Notes: generated from the letters alone by a model not told the origin. A DNA stretch of 64,000 nucleotides from CALKHT01 sp964511575 (GCA_964511575.1 CAZEFM010000001.1:52015-116014), one strand, 5' to 3'. Counted from the first letter of the stretch, positions 41,249 through 50,554 are shown. Program-made: numbers and translations.

Positions 41249-41713
41249 ATGGGCTCACGTTTCCTTTCGATGGTCATGCTCGTGGTCACGTTCGGCGTGC
41301 TCACTGCCTGCGAAACGGATCAGCCGATGACGTTCAACACCCAGCCGGTGCCCATTCTGCAGTCGTATGCGGGCAATGATGCCAGCCTGCCCGGTCCTGA
41401 TGTGATCGTGGTGAACTCGGCCGCCCAGCTTCCCGAGGGCAGCGAACTGGCGGGGCAGAACATCGATTTCAGCCGTCGCAGCCTGGTGATCGTTACGCTC
41501 GGTGAGCGTCCGACGGGCGGGTATGGCGTGCGGATTCACGGCGTGCAGCGCCACAACAACACGCTCTACGTGCAGGGTGTGGAAACCCAGCCCGGCAGCG
41601 ATGCGGTGGTGACGCAGGCGCTGACGCACCCCTACGCGGCCGTCGAGGTGGAGAAGCTGCCCGCGGGTCTGATCGTGCAGCCGGAAATCGAGGAAGTGTC
41701 GGCTGGGCGGTGA
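41249..41713 (+). CDS. Lipoprotein with a PrcB C-terminal-like domain
   Basis: The 154-residue product has a leader with the lipobox L-T-A-C at residues 18-21. Residues about 75-145 match the PrcB C-terminal (protease complex-associated) pattern: S-L-V-I-V-T-L-G-E-R-P-T-G-G-Y-G-V-R-I, then A-V-V-T-Q-A-L-T-H-P-Y-A-A-V-E-V-E-K. PrcB-type domains bind or inhibit proteases in other bacteria, but here that is only a family analogy. ATG at 41249, with GGAG nine bases upstream, is clear. It is followed by a hairpin. Confidence 0.75.
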   Translation: MGSRFLSMVMLVVTFGVLTACETDQPMTFNTQPVPILQSYAGNDASLPGPDVIVVNSAAQLPEGSELAGQNIDFSRRSLVIVTLGERPTGGYGVRIHGVQRHNNTLYVQGVETQPGSDAVVTQALTHPYAAVEVEKLPAGLIVQPEIEEVSAGR

Positions 41714-41731
41714 GTTGATGGTTGGGGGGGA

Positions 41732-41752
41732 CCCACCCACTTTGTGGGTGGG
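41732..41752 (+). terminator. Perfect hairpin after the PrcB-like lipoprotein gene
   Basis: CCCACCCAC, TTT and GTGGGTGGG form a nine-base-pair stem with a three-base loop, 19 bases after the stop codon. No strong T-run follows (CTTCGC), so termination efficiency is uncertain. Confidence 0.5.
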
Positions 41753-41836
41753 CTTCGCGCGGAGGGGCGGGTCCGGTAACGGGGGCATGTCGCGTATCGC
41801 AGCGCCGTGGGGGCGGGGTTGGTCGATGCAGGGGGT

Positions 41837-43084
41837 ATGAGTCTGTCTCCTTCAGCCGTGCGGCGGGTGCTGTTGCTGACGCATCGCACGCCTTTTCCGC
41901 CGGATCGCGGTGACCGCATACGCAGCTATCACCTGCTGCGAGCGCTTTCGCGCCGTTTCGCCGTGTCGTTGGCGTGCACCAGCGACGAGCCGGTGACCGT
42001 CGCGCAGCAGCGCGAACTCGAGAAGCACACCCGACAGCTCGCCATCGCGCGGATTCAGGCTTCGACCGCGCGTTGGCGGGGTGTTCGAGCGCTGATGATG
42101 GGCAAAGCGGGGACGCCGGCCGCGTTTTACGAGCCGGTGCTCGCTGACACGATCGCGGCGTGGCACCGCGCCCAGCGGTTCGATGCGGTGGTGGTGTTCT
42201 GCACGGGGATGTGGCGGTACCTGTCGGTACTGTCGCCCCGGCCGCGGGTGCAGGTGCTGGACATGGTGGACGTGGACAGCCTCAAGTGGGCGGCCTACGC
42301 GCGCAACACACGGTCGCCGATGCGTTGGATCTACCAGGCGGAGGCGCAGCGGCTGCGTGAACTGGAGATCGTCGCCGCCCACAACATGAACGCCATTACG
42401 CTCATCAGCGACGCGGAGGTCGATGCCTACCATCGACACGTGCTGGGCAGGCGGCCGACCCGCGCCAGGGTGTTCGCCGCCACCAACGGAGTGGACCTGC
42501 GCTACTTCCACCCGCTGCCCGACCCCGGCATGCCGACGCTTGGGTTCGTTGGCGTGCTCGACTACCCACCCAACGTCGAGGGCATCACCCGTTTTGTGCA
42601 CGATGTGTTGCCCGCCGTTCGTCAGCGCGTTCCCGATGCGAAGCTGCTGATCGTCGGCCGCAACCCCACCCGAGCCGTGCAGCGTCTTGGTCGTCAGCCG
42701 GGCGTGGAGGTGGTGGGGCCGGTGGCGGATGTGCGTGAGGCGATCGCGCGGTGCAGCGTGATGGTCGCGCCGTTGCCTATTGCACGGGGGGTGCAGAACA
42801 AGGTGCTCGAAGCGATGGCCTGCGCGCGGTGCGTTGTCGCTTCACCGCAGGCGTTTGAAGGCATCCACGCCACGGCCAACCGTCACCTCGTCGTTGCCGA
42901 TGAATCTGCGCAATGGACGGCCGCGCTTGCCCGGTTGCTCACCGATGTGCCGCTGCGGCAGCGCATGGCCCAACTCGCCCGCCGCCAGATGGAACAGCAC
43001 TACCGATGGCACGTTACCCTCGCCCCGCTGATGAACGCACTCGCCGAAGCTCAACCGGCCCGCGTCGCCCGCGCGGCAATATAG
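41837..43084 (+). CDS. TIGR03087-type PEP-CTERM/exosortase-associated glycosyltransferase
   Basis: This 415-residue GT-B protein opens with V-L-L-L-T-H-R-T-P-F-P-P-D-R-G-D-R-I-R-S, the diagnostic start of the TIGR03087 family that co-occurs with PEP-CTERM/exosortase systems. Later G-F-V-G-V-L-D-Y-P-P-N-V-E-G (about 240-253) and A-R-G-V-Q-N-K-V-L-E-A-M-A-C (about 317-330) form the donor-binding half. It probably adds sugars to an exopolysaccharide or exported proteins. ATG at 41837 has AGGGGG five bases upstream. A PEP-CTERM protein occurs 20 kb away (62496), consistent with such a system being present; no exosortase is in the window. Confidence 0.82.
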   Translation: MSLSPSAVRRVLLLTHRTPFPPDRGDRIRSYHLLRALSRRFAVSLACTSDEPVTVAQQRELEKHTRQLAIARIQASTARWRGVRALMMGKAGTPAAFYEPVLADTIAAWHRAQRFDAVVVFCTGMWRYLSVLSPRPRVQVLDMVDVDSLKWAAYARNTRSPMRWIYQAEAQRLRELEIVAAHNMNAITLISDAEVDAYHRHVLGRRPTRARVFAATNGVDLRYFHPLPDPGMPTLGFVGVLDYPPNVEGITRFVHDVLPAVRQRVPDAKLLIVGRNPTRAVQRLGRQPGVEVVGPVADVREAIARCSVMVAPLPIARGVQNKVLEAMACARCVVASPQAFEGIHATANRHLVVADESAQWTAALARLLTDVPLRQRMAQLARRQMEQHYRWHVTLAPLMNALAEAQPARVARAAI

Positions 43085-43137
43085 GCCGTCCACGAGAGAG
43101 GTCCACACACATCTTCACTTCTTTTTGAAGTCGGCTG

Positions 43138-44163
43138 TTAGGCGTTGTTGCGCATCCAGCCGCCCATGGGGTCGGTGTTGCGGCGGGACATGGTCAGGAG
43201 CAGGGCGATGCCCAGAACGATGGGGCCGATGCTCAGCCATTGGCCTCGGGTGACGCCGAGGAAGTCGAAGCCGATGTGGGCGTCGGGTTCGCGGAACAGT
43301 TCGCCGATGATGCGGGCGATGCCGTAGCTCAGTGCGGCTGCGCCCGCAACGACGCCGGGCTTGCGTGGCTTGGCCCAGAGGATCGCCAGCACGATGAAGA
43401 CGAGCAGGCCTTCCAGCAGCGCCTGGTAGAGTTGCGATGGGTGGCGGGGCGTGAGGATCGGCTCGACCAGAGCGATGACATCCGCGTTGCCGCGCTGCAC
43501 CAGGTCCTGCAGCGCGTGGATCGGGCCGATGCCCACCTCGTCGTATGGCCGCAGCGCTCCGATCACATCGGCGCGGGCGATGACGGGTCGAACCAGCTCG
43601 GGGCTTCGCCGCGCCAGTTCATCGAGTTCCTGCGGGAACTTCACGGCGAGGGGAAAGTCGGGCGTGGTGGGTCGGCCATAGAGTTCGCCGTTGATGAAGT
43701 TGGCGATGCGTCCGAAGAAGACGCCCAGCGCCGCGGTGAAGCCGAACAGGTCGAGCAGATGCGTCCATCGGTGCTGATGCCGCCAGGCGTAGTAGTAGCT
43801 GGCGACGATCGCGCCGATGATGCCGCCATGGCTCGCCATGCCGCCCTGATTGAGCGCCAGCAGATCCCACCACGGAAACGTCGGGCTGAAGCGCACGAAG
43901 AGCTCCGGCTTGTAGAAGAGCGCATACCCCAACCGGCCGCCCACCACGATGCCGATCGCCAGCGTCACCACCATGTCGCTCACACTCGCCGGTTTGAGGG
44001 TGGTTCGGCCGACCGTCGCGATGCGGCGAATGATCAGATATGCCAGCAAAAACCCCAGCAGATACGACAGGCCATACCAACGGATGCCATCCATGGGAAA
44101 GCCATCGGGAAACCGAATGGCGAACGGGTCGATGCGATGGAGATAGGCTGCGAGACTGAGCAT
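43138..44163 (-). CDS. lgt: Prolipoprotein diacylglyceryl transferase
   Basis: Lgt transfers diacylglycerol from phosphatidylglycerol to the lipobox Cys of prolipoproteins in the inner membrane. From ATG 44163 (MLSLAAYLHRIDPFAIRFPD) it has 341 residues and about seven helices. The signature G-R-I-A-N-F-I-N-G-E-L-Y-G-R-P-T is intact, and N-Q-G-G-M-A-S-H-G-G-I-I-G contains the essential His. An insertion of about 60 residues (about 190-250: KFPQELDELARRSPELVR and beyond) before R-H-P-S-Q-L-Y-Q is longer than in E. coli. Lipoproteins at 9356, 22076, 22805 and 41249 are candidate substrates. Confidence 0.94.
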   Translation of the reverse strand: MLSLAAYLHRIDPFAIRFPDGFPMDGIRWYGLSYLLGFLLAYLIIRRIATVGRTTLKPASVSDMVVTLAIGIVVGGRLGYALFYKPELFVRFSPTFPWWDLLALNQGGMASHGGIIGAIVASYYYAWRHQHRWTHLLDLFGFTAALGVFFGRIANFINGELYGRPTTPDFPLAVKFPQELDELARRSPELVRPVIARADVIGALRPYDEVGIGPIHALQDLVQRGNADVIALVEPILTPRHPSQLYQALLEGLLVFIVLAILWAKPRKPGVVAGAAALSYGIARIIGELFREPDAHIGFDFLGVTRGQWLSIGPIVLGIALLLTMSRRNTDPMGGWMRNNA

Positions 44164-44179
44164 GACGGGGATTGTAGTG

Positions 44180-44225
44180 GAGAGGGGGAGATAGAGGCGC
44201 GGAGGCACAGAGGCACGGAGGGGCG
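44180..44225. repeat. GAGGCACAGAGG-type short repeat
   Basis: AGAGGCGCGGAGGCACAGAG and GCACGGAGGGGCG form imperfect tandem copies of an A/G-rich unit between lgt and pyk. Units of this kind are dispersed in planctomycete genomes (from memory). No gene in it. Confidence 0.45.
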
Positions 44226-44260
44226 TGGGTGGGCGGTCTGGTTGCTTCGTCGTGATCTGG

Positions 44261-45758
44261 TCAGATGCGACAGACTTCGCCGACGTAGTGCAGCCGCAGT
44301 TTGTTGGTCACGCCACTCACACCCAGCGGTTCGCCCTTGACGAAGACGACGGCATCGCCGGGGTGGGCCCAGGCACGGTCGAGCACCACCTGATCCATGA
44401 GCGCGACGAACTGCTCGGCATCGGCGGGCGGTTTGAGCGCGATGGGGCACACGCCATACATCAGACACATGTGGCGCAGGGCCACCGGGTTCGAGCTTGC
44501 CGCGATGATCGGCACGTGCAGTCGGTTCTGCGACAGGTACCGCGCACCGCCTGCGGTTTGCGACCAGGTGATCACCAGTTTTGCATCCAGATCGCGCACC
44601 ACGACGCTCACGCCGTGCGCCAGCGCAGCCGTGCGATACCGCGTTTCGCGCAGTCTGCGGGGCGGGCGGTCCCAATCGGTCGAGTTGAGCCGCATGTCCG
44701 CTTCCGTCGCCACCGCGATGCGTGCCATCGTGTGCACCGTCTGCACCGGGTACTTGCCCACGGCCGTCTCGCCGCTGAGCATCACCGCATCGGCGCCATC
44801 AAAAATCGCGTTGGCGACGTCGCTCACCTCCGCACGTGTCGGTGTGGGCGCTTCGATCATCGACTGAAGCATCTGCGTCGCCACGATCACCGGCTTGCCG
44901 TAATCGTGCGCCAGGCGGATGATCTGCTTCTGAATCACCGGCACCTGCGCCAGATCCATCTCCACGCCCAGATCGCCGCGCGCCACCATCAGCCCGTCCG
45001 ATGCCCGCACGATCGCATCCAGATCGCGAATCGCCTGAGGCATTTCGATCTTGGCGATGACGGGAATCGTCATCGCGCCGTCCTTGCGCTTGCGTGCGAG
45101 GTAGGCTTTGAGTTCCTGCACATCGGCCGCCTGCCGCACGAACGACAGCGCGAGGTAGTCCACCTCGTTGGCGATGGCCCAGTCGATGCACGCCCAGTCG
45201 TGGTCGGTGATGCTCGGGGCGTTGAGTTCCGTATCGGGCAGATTGATGCCCTTGCGCGTGGTGATGAGTCCGCCCACGGTGACGCTGCACACCAGTTTGC
45301 GGTCGTCGCCCTCGCCGACCTGATCGATGACGAGCATGCGCACGTTGCCATCGTCGACGAGCAGCCGTTGCCCGGGCTGCACATCATCGATGAGCGAGGG
45401 AAAGGTGGTGGAAAGCACCAGCGGCTCGTTTCGATCGGTCGATCCGCCGAGGATGTCCTTGCGCTGGAAGACGACGTATTCGCCGGGGTGGACCTCGACG
45501 CCGCCATCGACCACCTGCCCCACACGGATTTTGGGTCCGCACAGGTCGCCCAGCACCGCCACCGGCTGGCCCACCGCTTCCTCGGCCGCACGAATGTTGC
45601 CGAGCATGCGGGCAAAGTCCTCGAAGCTGCCGTGCGAGAAGTTGACGCGAAAAACCCGCACCCCCTCCTCGATCAACCGCTCGAGTACCTCAACCCGCTC
45701 ACTGGCGGGCCCGACCGTTGCCAGAATCTTCGTAAATATAAAAGTAGGTGAAATCACG
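44261..45758 (-). CDS. pyk: Pyruvate kinase (GTG start)
   Basis: Pyruvate kinase transfers phosphate from phosphoenolpyruvate to ADP. The product of about 498 residues has F-T-K-I-L-A-T-V-G-P-A-S near the start, R-V-N-F-S-H-G-S, the active-site signature I-P-V-I-A-K-I-E-M-P-Q-A-I-R, A-R-G-D-L-G-V-E, A-T-Q-M-L-Q-S-M, and M-L-S-G-E-T-A-V-G-K-Y-P. The frame is open back to 45904, but conserved sequence begins at VISPTFIFTKI, so the GTG at 45758 is the likely start; no good Shine-Dalgarno sequence precedes it. The C-terminal allosteric domain (about 360-498) is present. Confidence 0.92.
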
Positions 45759-45809
45759 GCCAAGATTGTAACGACCGGCCCCGGTTCGTGCGGCGCGCAA
45801 CACGCCGAG

Positions 45810-46535
45810 TTATTGCTCCCACGCGTGCTGCAGACGTTCGACGGCGGCACGCAGGGTCGTGGTGATATGCTCCCACCCCTCCCGGCGATTGGGGCAATCC
45901 TCAAACGTCATCGCCGGTCCCACGGTCAGCGTCAACCGACGCGGTCGCGGCAGGCGACAGTCGGGCGGCATGGCTTCAAATGCGCCCGCGATGTAGCAGG
46001 GGATGACCGGCACATCCGACGCCGCCACCAGCATCCCCAGCCCCGCTTTAAAGGGCAGCATGGTGCCGTCGCGGCTGCGCCCGCCTTCGGGGAAAAGAAT
46101 GAACCCGCACGGCTCGCCCACCAGTCGCTGGCGCAATTCCTTGAGCGCGTGCGGTCCGCAGTTGCGCCGCCACATCGGCAGGGCATTGATGAACATGGCG
46201 GCGAAGGCGCTCATGGCGGGCGTTTCGAAGAACACGTCCCCTGCCGCAATGGGAAAGACCCGGTCGCGCAAACGCCACGGCACGGGCGCTGCCAGCACCA
46301 TCGCATCCAGATGCGAAGCATGGTTGGCGATCATGACGAATGGCGCCTGGGTTGGCAGATGCTCGCGACCGTGAATCGTCAGCCGATGGCCGAGACGCAG
46401 CCAGGTGCGGATCAAACTCCACCACACCATGTGCGTCATGGTCGACAGCAGCCCGCTTTCCCGGCGAATGCTGCGCAGCCGTTCACCCGGCGGCAAGCCC
46501 AGATCGCGCGCGGGTTCCATCTTCCACGGGTCCAT
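45810..46535 (-). CDS. plsC: 1-acyl-sn-glycerol-3-phosphate acyltransferase
   Basis: PlsC makes phosphatidic acid by acylating position 2 of lysophosphatidate. The 241-residue protein has the catalytic H-x4-D in A-N-H-A-S-H-L-D-A-M, and F-P-E-G-G-R-S-R-D-G for glycerol-phosphate binding. Then comes P-V-I-P-C-Y-I-A-G-A-F, as in the family. Residues 30-50 include a hydrophobic helix likely to anchor it to the inner membrane. Its ATG (46535) overlaps the stop of cdsA by one base (TGATG), so it is coupled to cdsA and the CDP-alcohol transferase in a phospholipid operon. Confidence 0.92.
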   Translation of the reverse strand: MDPWKMEPARDLGLPPGERLRSIRRESGLLSTMTHMVWWSLIRTWLRLGHRLTIHGREHLPTQAPFVMIANHASHLDAMVLAAPVPWRLRDRVFPIAAGDVFFETPAMSAFAAMFINALPMWRRNCGPHALKELRQRLVGEPCGFILFPEGGRSRDGTMLPFKAGLGMLVAASDVPVIPCYIAGAFEAMPPDCRLPRPRRLTLTVGPAMTFEDCPNRREGWEHITTTLRAAVERLQHAWEQ

Positions 46536-47557
46536 CACGAGCCTCCCCATCCGATGGAGAGGATGCGGGTCGGCTGTTCATAACCCAGCGGCATTTCCCG
46601 GAAGTAGGAGATGTAATGAAACACAGCCGGGGTGACCAACAGCATGCTGTCGAAGCGGTCGAGCAGGCCCCCATGTCCGGGAATCCAGTTGCCAATGTCC
46701 TTCAGGTCCAGATCGCGTTTGATGGAGGAGAGCATGAGGTCGCCGAGTTGGCCGCCAATGCTGACGATGAGCCCCAGTGCAATGAGGTGATGCCACTGTG
46801 CCAGTTGCTGCTCGCCCAGTCCCCAACGTCCCAGTGTGACGATGAGGGTGGTGGTGAGGATGATCGCGCCGATGCTGCCTTCGATGGTTTTGTTGGGGCT
46901 CGTCAGCGGCGCGAGCTTGTGTCGGCCGAAGGTTTTGCCGCTGATGTAAGCGAAAACATCGTTGATCTGCACGCAGAACACCAACCCCAGCAGCATCGGC
47001 CGGTAATTCACATCGTTGGCGAAATACCCCAGATGGGCGAGGCACACGCCAAAGAGGGCATAGCCCAGCACCGCCAGCGCGACGCGCTGGATGTAACCCT
47101 TGGGTCGATCCGATAGTATCGTCACGCTCGCAATGACCACCATGGTCAGCGGTGCGGCAGCGACGAACAGGCCGTACCAGTGGTCCGCCACCGAAAAGGT
47201 GAGCAGAGCGATACCTGCGACGACGACGAGGCTGATCGCCTTTTCGCGGAAGAGCCCCGTTGCCCGGGCATACTCACGGTAGCAAAGCAGCGACAGCACG
47301 CCGACCAGTGCGATCGTCCACGCCGCCCCCAGAAGCACCGGTACGAGCAGAACCGGCGCAATCACCAGCCACGACAAATAGCGTGTCACAAGTTCCCGGC
47401 GATGCTCCGGCGTGATGCGCCCGGTGACGGCAAGCAGGTAGATGCAAAGCGGCGTGATCGCCAATGCCACGCCAATGATGATGACGACGATGACGGATAC
47501 CGGGTGGTCGAAGGCATGCTCGTATCCGAACAATCGGCTTGAGGAGACGGGATCCAT
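46535..47557 (-). CDS. cdsA: Phosphatidate cytidylyltransferase
   Basis: CdsA converts phosphatidate and CTP to CDP-diacylglycerol. From ATG 47557 (MDPVSSSRLFGYEHAF) the product has 340 residues and about eight helices. The C-terminal signature is perfect: S-S-I-K-R-D-L-D-L-K-D-I-G-N-W-I-P-G-H-G, followed by G-L-L-D-R-F-D-S. The reading frame extends to 47836 but that part lies antisense-like inside the upstream gene and is not conserved in style. The ATG overlaps the upstream stop codon by one base and the end overlaps plsC, so the three genes are translated as a unit. Confidence 0.93.
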   Translation of the reverse strand: MDPVSSSRLFGYEHAFDHPVSVIVVIIIGVALAITPLCIYLLAVTGRITPEHRRELVTRYLSWLVIAPVLLVPVLLGAAWTIALVGVLSLLCYREYARATGLFREKAISLVVVAGIALLTFSVADHWYGLFVAAAPLTMVVIASVTILSDRPKGYIQRVALAVLGYALFGVCLAHLGYFANDVNYRPMLLGLVFCVQINDVFAYISGKTFGRHKLAPLTSPNKTIEGSIGAIILTTTLIVTLGRWGLGEQQLAQWHHLIALGLIVSIGGQLGDLMLSSIKRDLDLKDIGNWIPGHGGLLDRFDSMLLVTPAVFHYISYFREMPLGYEQPTRILSIGWGGS

Positions 47558-48243
47558 CACGCGCTCCTCTGTCGCAATTGGCCGGCGATGCCGCACAGCC
47601 GTCGCCAGGCCGTAATCGCTCCGCCGATGCTGACGACGAGCAGGACGATGGCGGGCATGCCCCATGTTGTCGCGTTCAGCGCCAGCGGCCAGTTGGCGGG
47701 CGCACCCGCCATGTACAGCGCGCCCACGGTGACGATGAACATACGGTGGGGTTTCGCCATCGGGCCACGAAAATCGTGCGAAGCGCCTGCCGCTTTGCCC
47801 TGCGCGCGGATGTAAGCGACGAGCAACGCGACGCATGCGGCCGTAAACCCAAGGTTGAGATTCGACTGCACCGCGGCACCGAAACCGATGAGCGTTGCCG
47901 CATCCGAGATGCGGTCGGGCACCTCGTTGTAGAGTTCGCCCACGGGTGATGTGCGATTGAGTTCGATGGCCACCATGCCATCGAGCATGTTGGCGAGCAG
48001 TCGCAGTTGAACGCAGATCGCGCCCGCGACGAATGTGCCACGGATCATCCAGGGCTCATCGACCTGCTGCGTGGCCCAGAAGACGATGCCCGCAAGGCAG
48101 CCGGCGATCATGCCGAAAACTGACACGGCGTTGGGCGACACCTGCCGCCGTGCCAACCAGTGAGCCGTCGCCTTCGACCATCGTTTTTCGCGCGTGGCCA
48201 GGGGACGCCGCTCACCCATTTGATTGGTCGGGACAGTCATCAT
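47557..48243 (-). CDS. CDP-alcohol phosphatidyltransferase family protein with a variant motif
   Basis: Members swap CMP of CDP-diacylglycerol for an alcohol such as glycerol phosphate or inositol phosphate. In this 228-residue protein the motif reads D-G-M-V-A-I-E-L-N-R-T-S-P-V-G-E-L-Y-N-E, then V-P-D-R-I-S-D. Compared with D-G-x2-A-R-x8-G-x3-D-x3-D, the Arg is Ile and the first Asp of the last pair is Asn. Helices follow at the expected spacing. Such a variant may have altered activity or a different alcohol acceptor. It begins the three-gene operon with cdsA and plsC, so phospholipid synthesis remains the best guess. ATG at 48243 or 48240. Confidence 0.8.
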   Translation of the reverse strand: MMTVPTNQMGERRPLATREKRWSKATAHWLARRQVSPNAVSVFGMIAGCLAGIVFWATQQVDEPWMIRGTFVAGAICVQLRLLANMLDGMVAIELNRTSPVGELYNEVPDRISDAATLIGFGAAVQSNLNLGFTAACVALLVAYIRAQGKAAGASHDFRGPMAKPHRMFIVTVGALYMAGAPANWPLALNATTWGMPAIVLLVVSIGGAITAWRRLCGIAGQLRQRSA

Positions 48244-48264
48244 CCATCCAGAACAGGGTGAAGG

Positions 48265-48612
48265 TTACCTGCCCATCAGGTACATGCCGGCGATGAGCAG
48301 GATCATTCCCGCGACGTTCACGGGCTTGATGGCGATGTCGTAGGCGACCAGGCCGATGACTGCCGCCCAGATAAAGGTGGAAGCGTAGATGGGGTAGAGC
48401 ACCGTGAGCGATCCGCCTCGCTTGAACGCGGCGACGAACAGCACCATGACGGCCACGTAACACGCCACACCGCCGAGAATGCGCAGGTTGAGATAACTCA
48501 GCAGCGATCCTGCTGCGCGATCCGCGCCGGACTTGTAGAGGAATTGCCCCAGGGCACCCAGTACCGCCGCCAGCGCGAAATACCCCATTGATGCGACTGG
48601 TGCGTGCAACAT
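48265..48612 (-). CDS. EamA/SMR-like four-helix membrane protein (ArnE-like)
   Basis: The 115-residue protein has four hydrophobic helices (about 8-25, 40-60, 68-90 and 95-113) with A-L-G-Q-F-L-Y-K-S-G-A early and T-V-L-Y-P-I-Y-A-S-T-F in the third helix, as in EamA/SMR-type half-transporters such as ArnE. These flip undecaprenyl-linked sugars or export small molecules as dimers. It sits 22 bases upstream of the CDP-alcohol transferase on the same strand and is divergent from a GT-C glycosyltransferase (48695), which would suit a lipid-linked sugar role; this is inference. Confidence 0.72.
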   Translation of the reverse strand: MLHAPVASMGYFALAAVLGALGQFLYKSGADRAAGSLLSYLNLRILGGVACYVAVMVLFVAAFKRGGSLTVLYPIYASTFIWAAVIGLVAYDIAIKPVNVAGMILLIAGMYLMGR

Positions 48613-48694
48613 TCACTCTCCCAGAAGGTTGCAGCAGTTTACGTGTTGCGTGCAGCCGTTGCAACGTCGTTTCATCTGGCGCGATCATCGCGGT

Positions 48695-50338
48695 ATGATG
48701 CCTGTCTTGCAGGTGTCAGATTCCCACAACATCGCCACGGATTCATCCCTCGGCCGTCCCGCCGTGGAGCCGCTTTGCGCGCTTCTGGATTGGGTGGAGC
48801 GGTGGCGGTGGGGGTTGGTGATGGGGGTGGTGCTGCTGTACCTGGCGGGGTTCAATGGGCAGTGGCGCGTGGGGGACGATTCGGCGGGATATGTCAACAT
48901 CGCGCAGTCGATCCTCACCGGGGGCGGGTTCGACGATCACGATGAGTCGATGCACCGCTACCCCGGTGTGCCGTGGCTGTTGGCGGGTGCGTTCGCAGTC
49001 GGCGGGGCGGGTGCGTTCTGGGTGGCGGACCTCTTCATGCTCGTGCTGGCGCTGGCGACGCTGGGGCTTGTCTACCGCACGATTCGTCTGCACGACAGTC
49101 GTCCAGTGGCCTTGATCGTCACCGTCATGCTCGCGGTGACGATGCAGGTGTACCGTCATGCGTTTGAGTTGCTGGCGGACCTGCCGTTTTTGTTTGGCGT
49201 GATGCTCTTTCTCATGGGGTATGAGGGGTTGATCGTTCGGGCGGGCCGATCGGTTGTCGCGGGCAGCCGGGCGTTTTTTTCCTGGCGGCAGTGGCCGGAT
49301 GTCATGGCAATGGTGGCGGGGTTGGGGGTCATGGTGGTGACCCGCCGCACGATGATCATCTTTATCGGCTCGCTGCTGGTGGCGTGTGTGTATCACCTGG
49401 TGCGTCAGACCAGCCGTCGCAAGCGAATCGTGTTCGCCTCGATTGTGGCGGGCGCGCTCGGGATGGCGGGCTTGTGGGTGATGTTCGATCCGCGCGGCGG
49501 ACCGGCGGCCTACAGCCGGGATTTGATGCTGCCGCTGCTGAAGCGTCACACGGTGAGCGAGGCGGCGACGCGGTTCGCCGGTTTTGCGTATCAGATTCTT
49601 GAAGGCGATGCGGCGGAAGCGGCGTTCGGGCTGGATCTGGGGCCGGGCCTGAGCACGTTGGCGGGGCTGACGGTGATTGGGTTGGGCGTGGCGTTGGTGC
49701 GGCGACGGCTGCTTTGGGGCGTTTTCATCGCCGCCATGATCGTCGCAATGGTCATCCACATGCCCGATGTGCGCTACTTCGTGCCGATCATGCCGCTGCT
49801 GGTGTATGGCTGGTGGCGGGCGACGGTGTACCTCACGCAGAAGGCGTCGGCCGACCGGGCGGGCCTCGTGCTGGCGGGGATGCTCGGTCTGTGGCTGATG
49901 CCCAACCTCGTGCGTACGGCGAACTTCATCGTGGAGCAACGCCGCGTGCCGTTCATGGAAACATACAGCGGCGGCAAATACGCCACGCTCATCAGCGTTG
50001 CCGAGCAGGTGCGCGATCAGGTGCCCGCCGATGCCGTGGTGCTGGCGGACTCATCGAGCGTGCTGAGCTACTACAGCGGCCGGCGGGTCGCCAACTGGAA
50101 GCTGCTCAACCGCTGGCGGCGGACCGACCCGGATCAGCTCGACCACCTGCACGCTTCGCCGCAGCGCGTCTACATGCTCACGCCGATGAAGGACGAACTG
50201 AGCAGCCGCATGCACGATTATCTGGGTCTGCGGCCGGGCGAGGTGATCGCCACCATCGAGGGCGACCGCTACGCCTGGACGCTGCACCGCGCCGAGGTGG
50301 CGGAGCCGACGTCGCAGCCGACCGGCCCGTCATCGTAA
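48695..50338 (+). CDS. Membrane-bound GT-C glycosyltransferase (ArnT/PMT-like)
   Basis: The 547-residue protein has at least ten hydrophobic helices. Its first extracytoplasmic loop carries G-D-D-S-A-G-Y-V-N-I-A (about 54-64), the acidic pair expected in the GT-C class that uses polyprenyl-phosphate sugars. A proline-rich loop (Y-P-G-V-P-W) follows. A soluble C-terminal part (about 430-540) ends in D-R-Y-A-W-T-L-H-R. ATG at 48695 is used because it follows the promoter-side sequence; ATG at 48698 is equivalent. The acceptor is unknown. It is divergent from the ArnE-like gene. Confidence 0.75.
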   Translation: MMPVLQVSDSHNIATDSSLGRPAVEPLCALLDWVERWRWGLVMGVVLLYLAGFNGQWRVGDDSAGYVNIAQSILTGGGFDDHDESMHRYPGVPWLLAGAFAVGGAGAFWVADLFMLVLALATLGLVYRTIRLHDSRPVALIVTVMLAVTMQVYRHAFELLADLPFLFGVMLFLMGYEGLIVRAGRSVVAGSRAFFSWRQWPDVMAMVAGLGVMVVTRRTMIIFIGSLLVACVYHLVRQTSRRKRIVFASIVAGALGMAGLWVMFDPRGGPAAYSRDLMLPLLKRHTVSEAATRFAGFAYQILEGDAAEAAFGLDLGPGLSTLAGLTVIGLGVALVRRRLLWGVFIAAMIVAMVIHMPDVRYFVPIMPLLVYGWWRATVYLTQKASADRAGLVLAGMLGLWLMPNLVRTANFIVEQRRVPFMETYSGGKYATLISVAEQVRDQVPADAVVLADSSSVLSYYSGRRVANWKLLNRWRRTDPDQLDHLHASPQRVYMLTPMKDELSSRMHDYLGLRPGEVIATIEGDRYAWTLHRAEVAEPTSQPTGPSS

Positions 50339-50554
50339 GTCAGGTGACGAAAGCACGTTTGTTCGCGAAAATCGAACTTGTGCCACTTTGCGTCCCTCGT
50401 CCATCTTCTCAGAATCCCTGCCGCGACGCCGGGCTGACTGTTTTCGGGCTTGAATCGGTTTCGCCGCTGGGCGATACTGCCCGTGCACATCTGTCGAACA
50501 GGTCCACCAGGGGGTGATCCTCGTCGATGGGGAAGTTTTGAAAGGATCAGTACG

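Noticed and set aside
43117..43131. ACTTCTTTTTGAAGT hairpin between the glycosyltransferase and lgt genes as a terminator
   Set aside because: The stem is only five base pairs with AT pairs, too weak to call.
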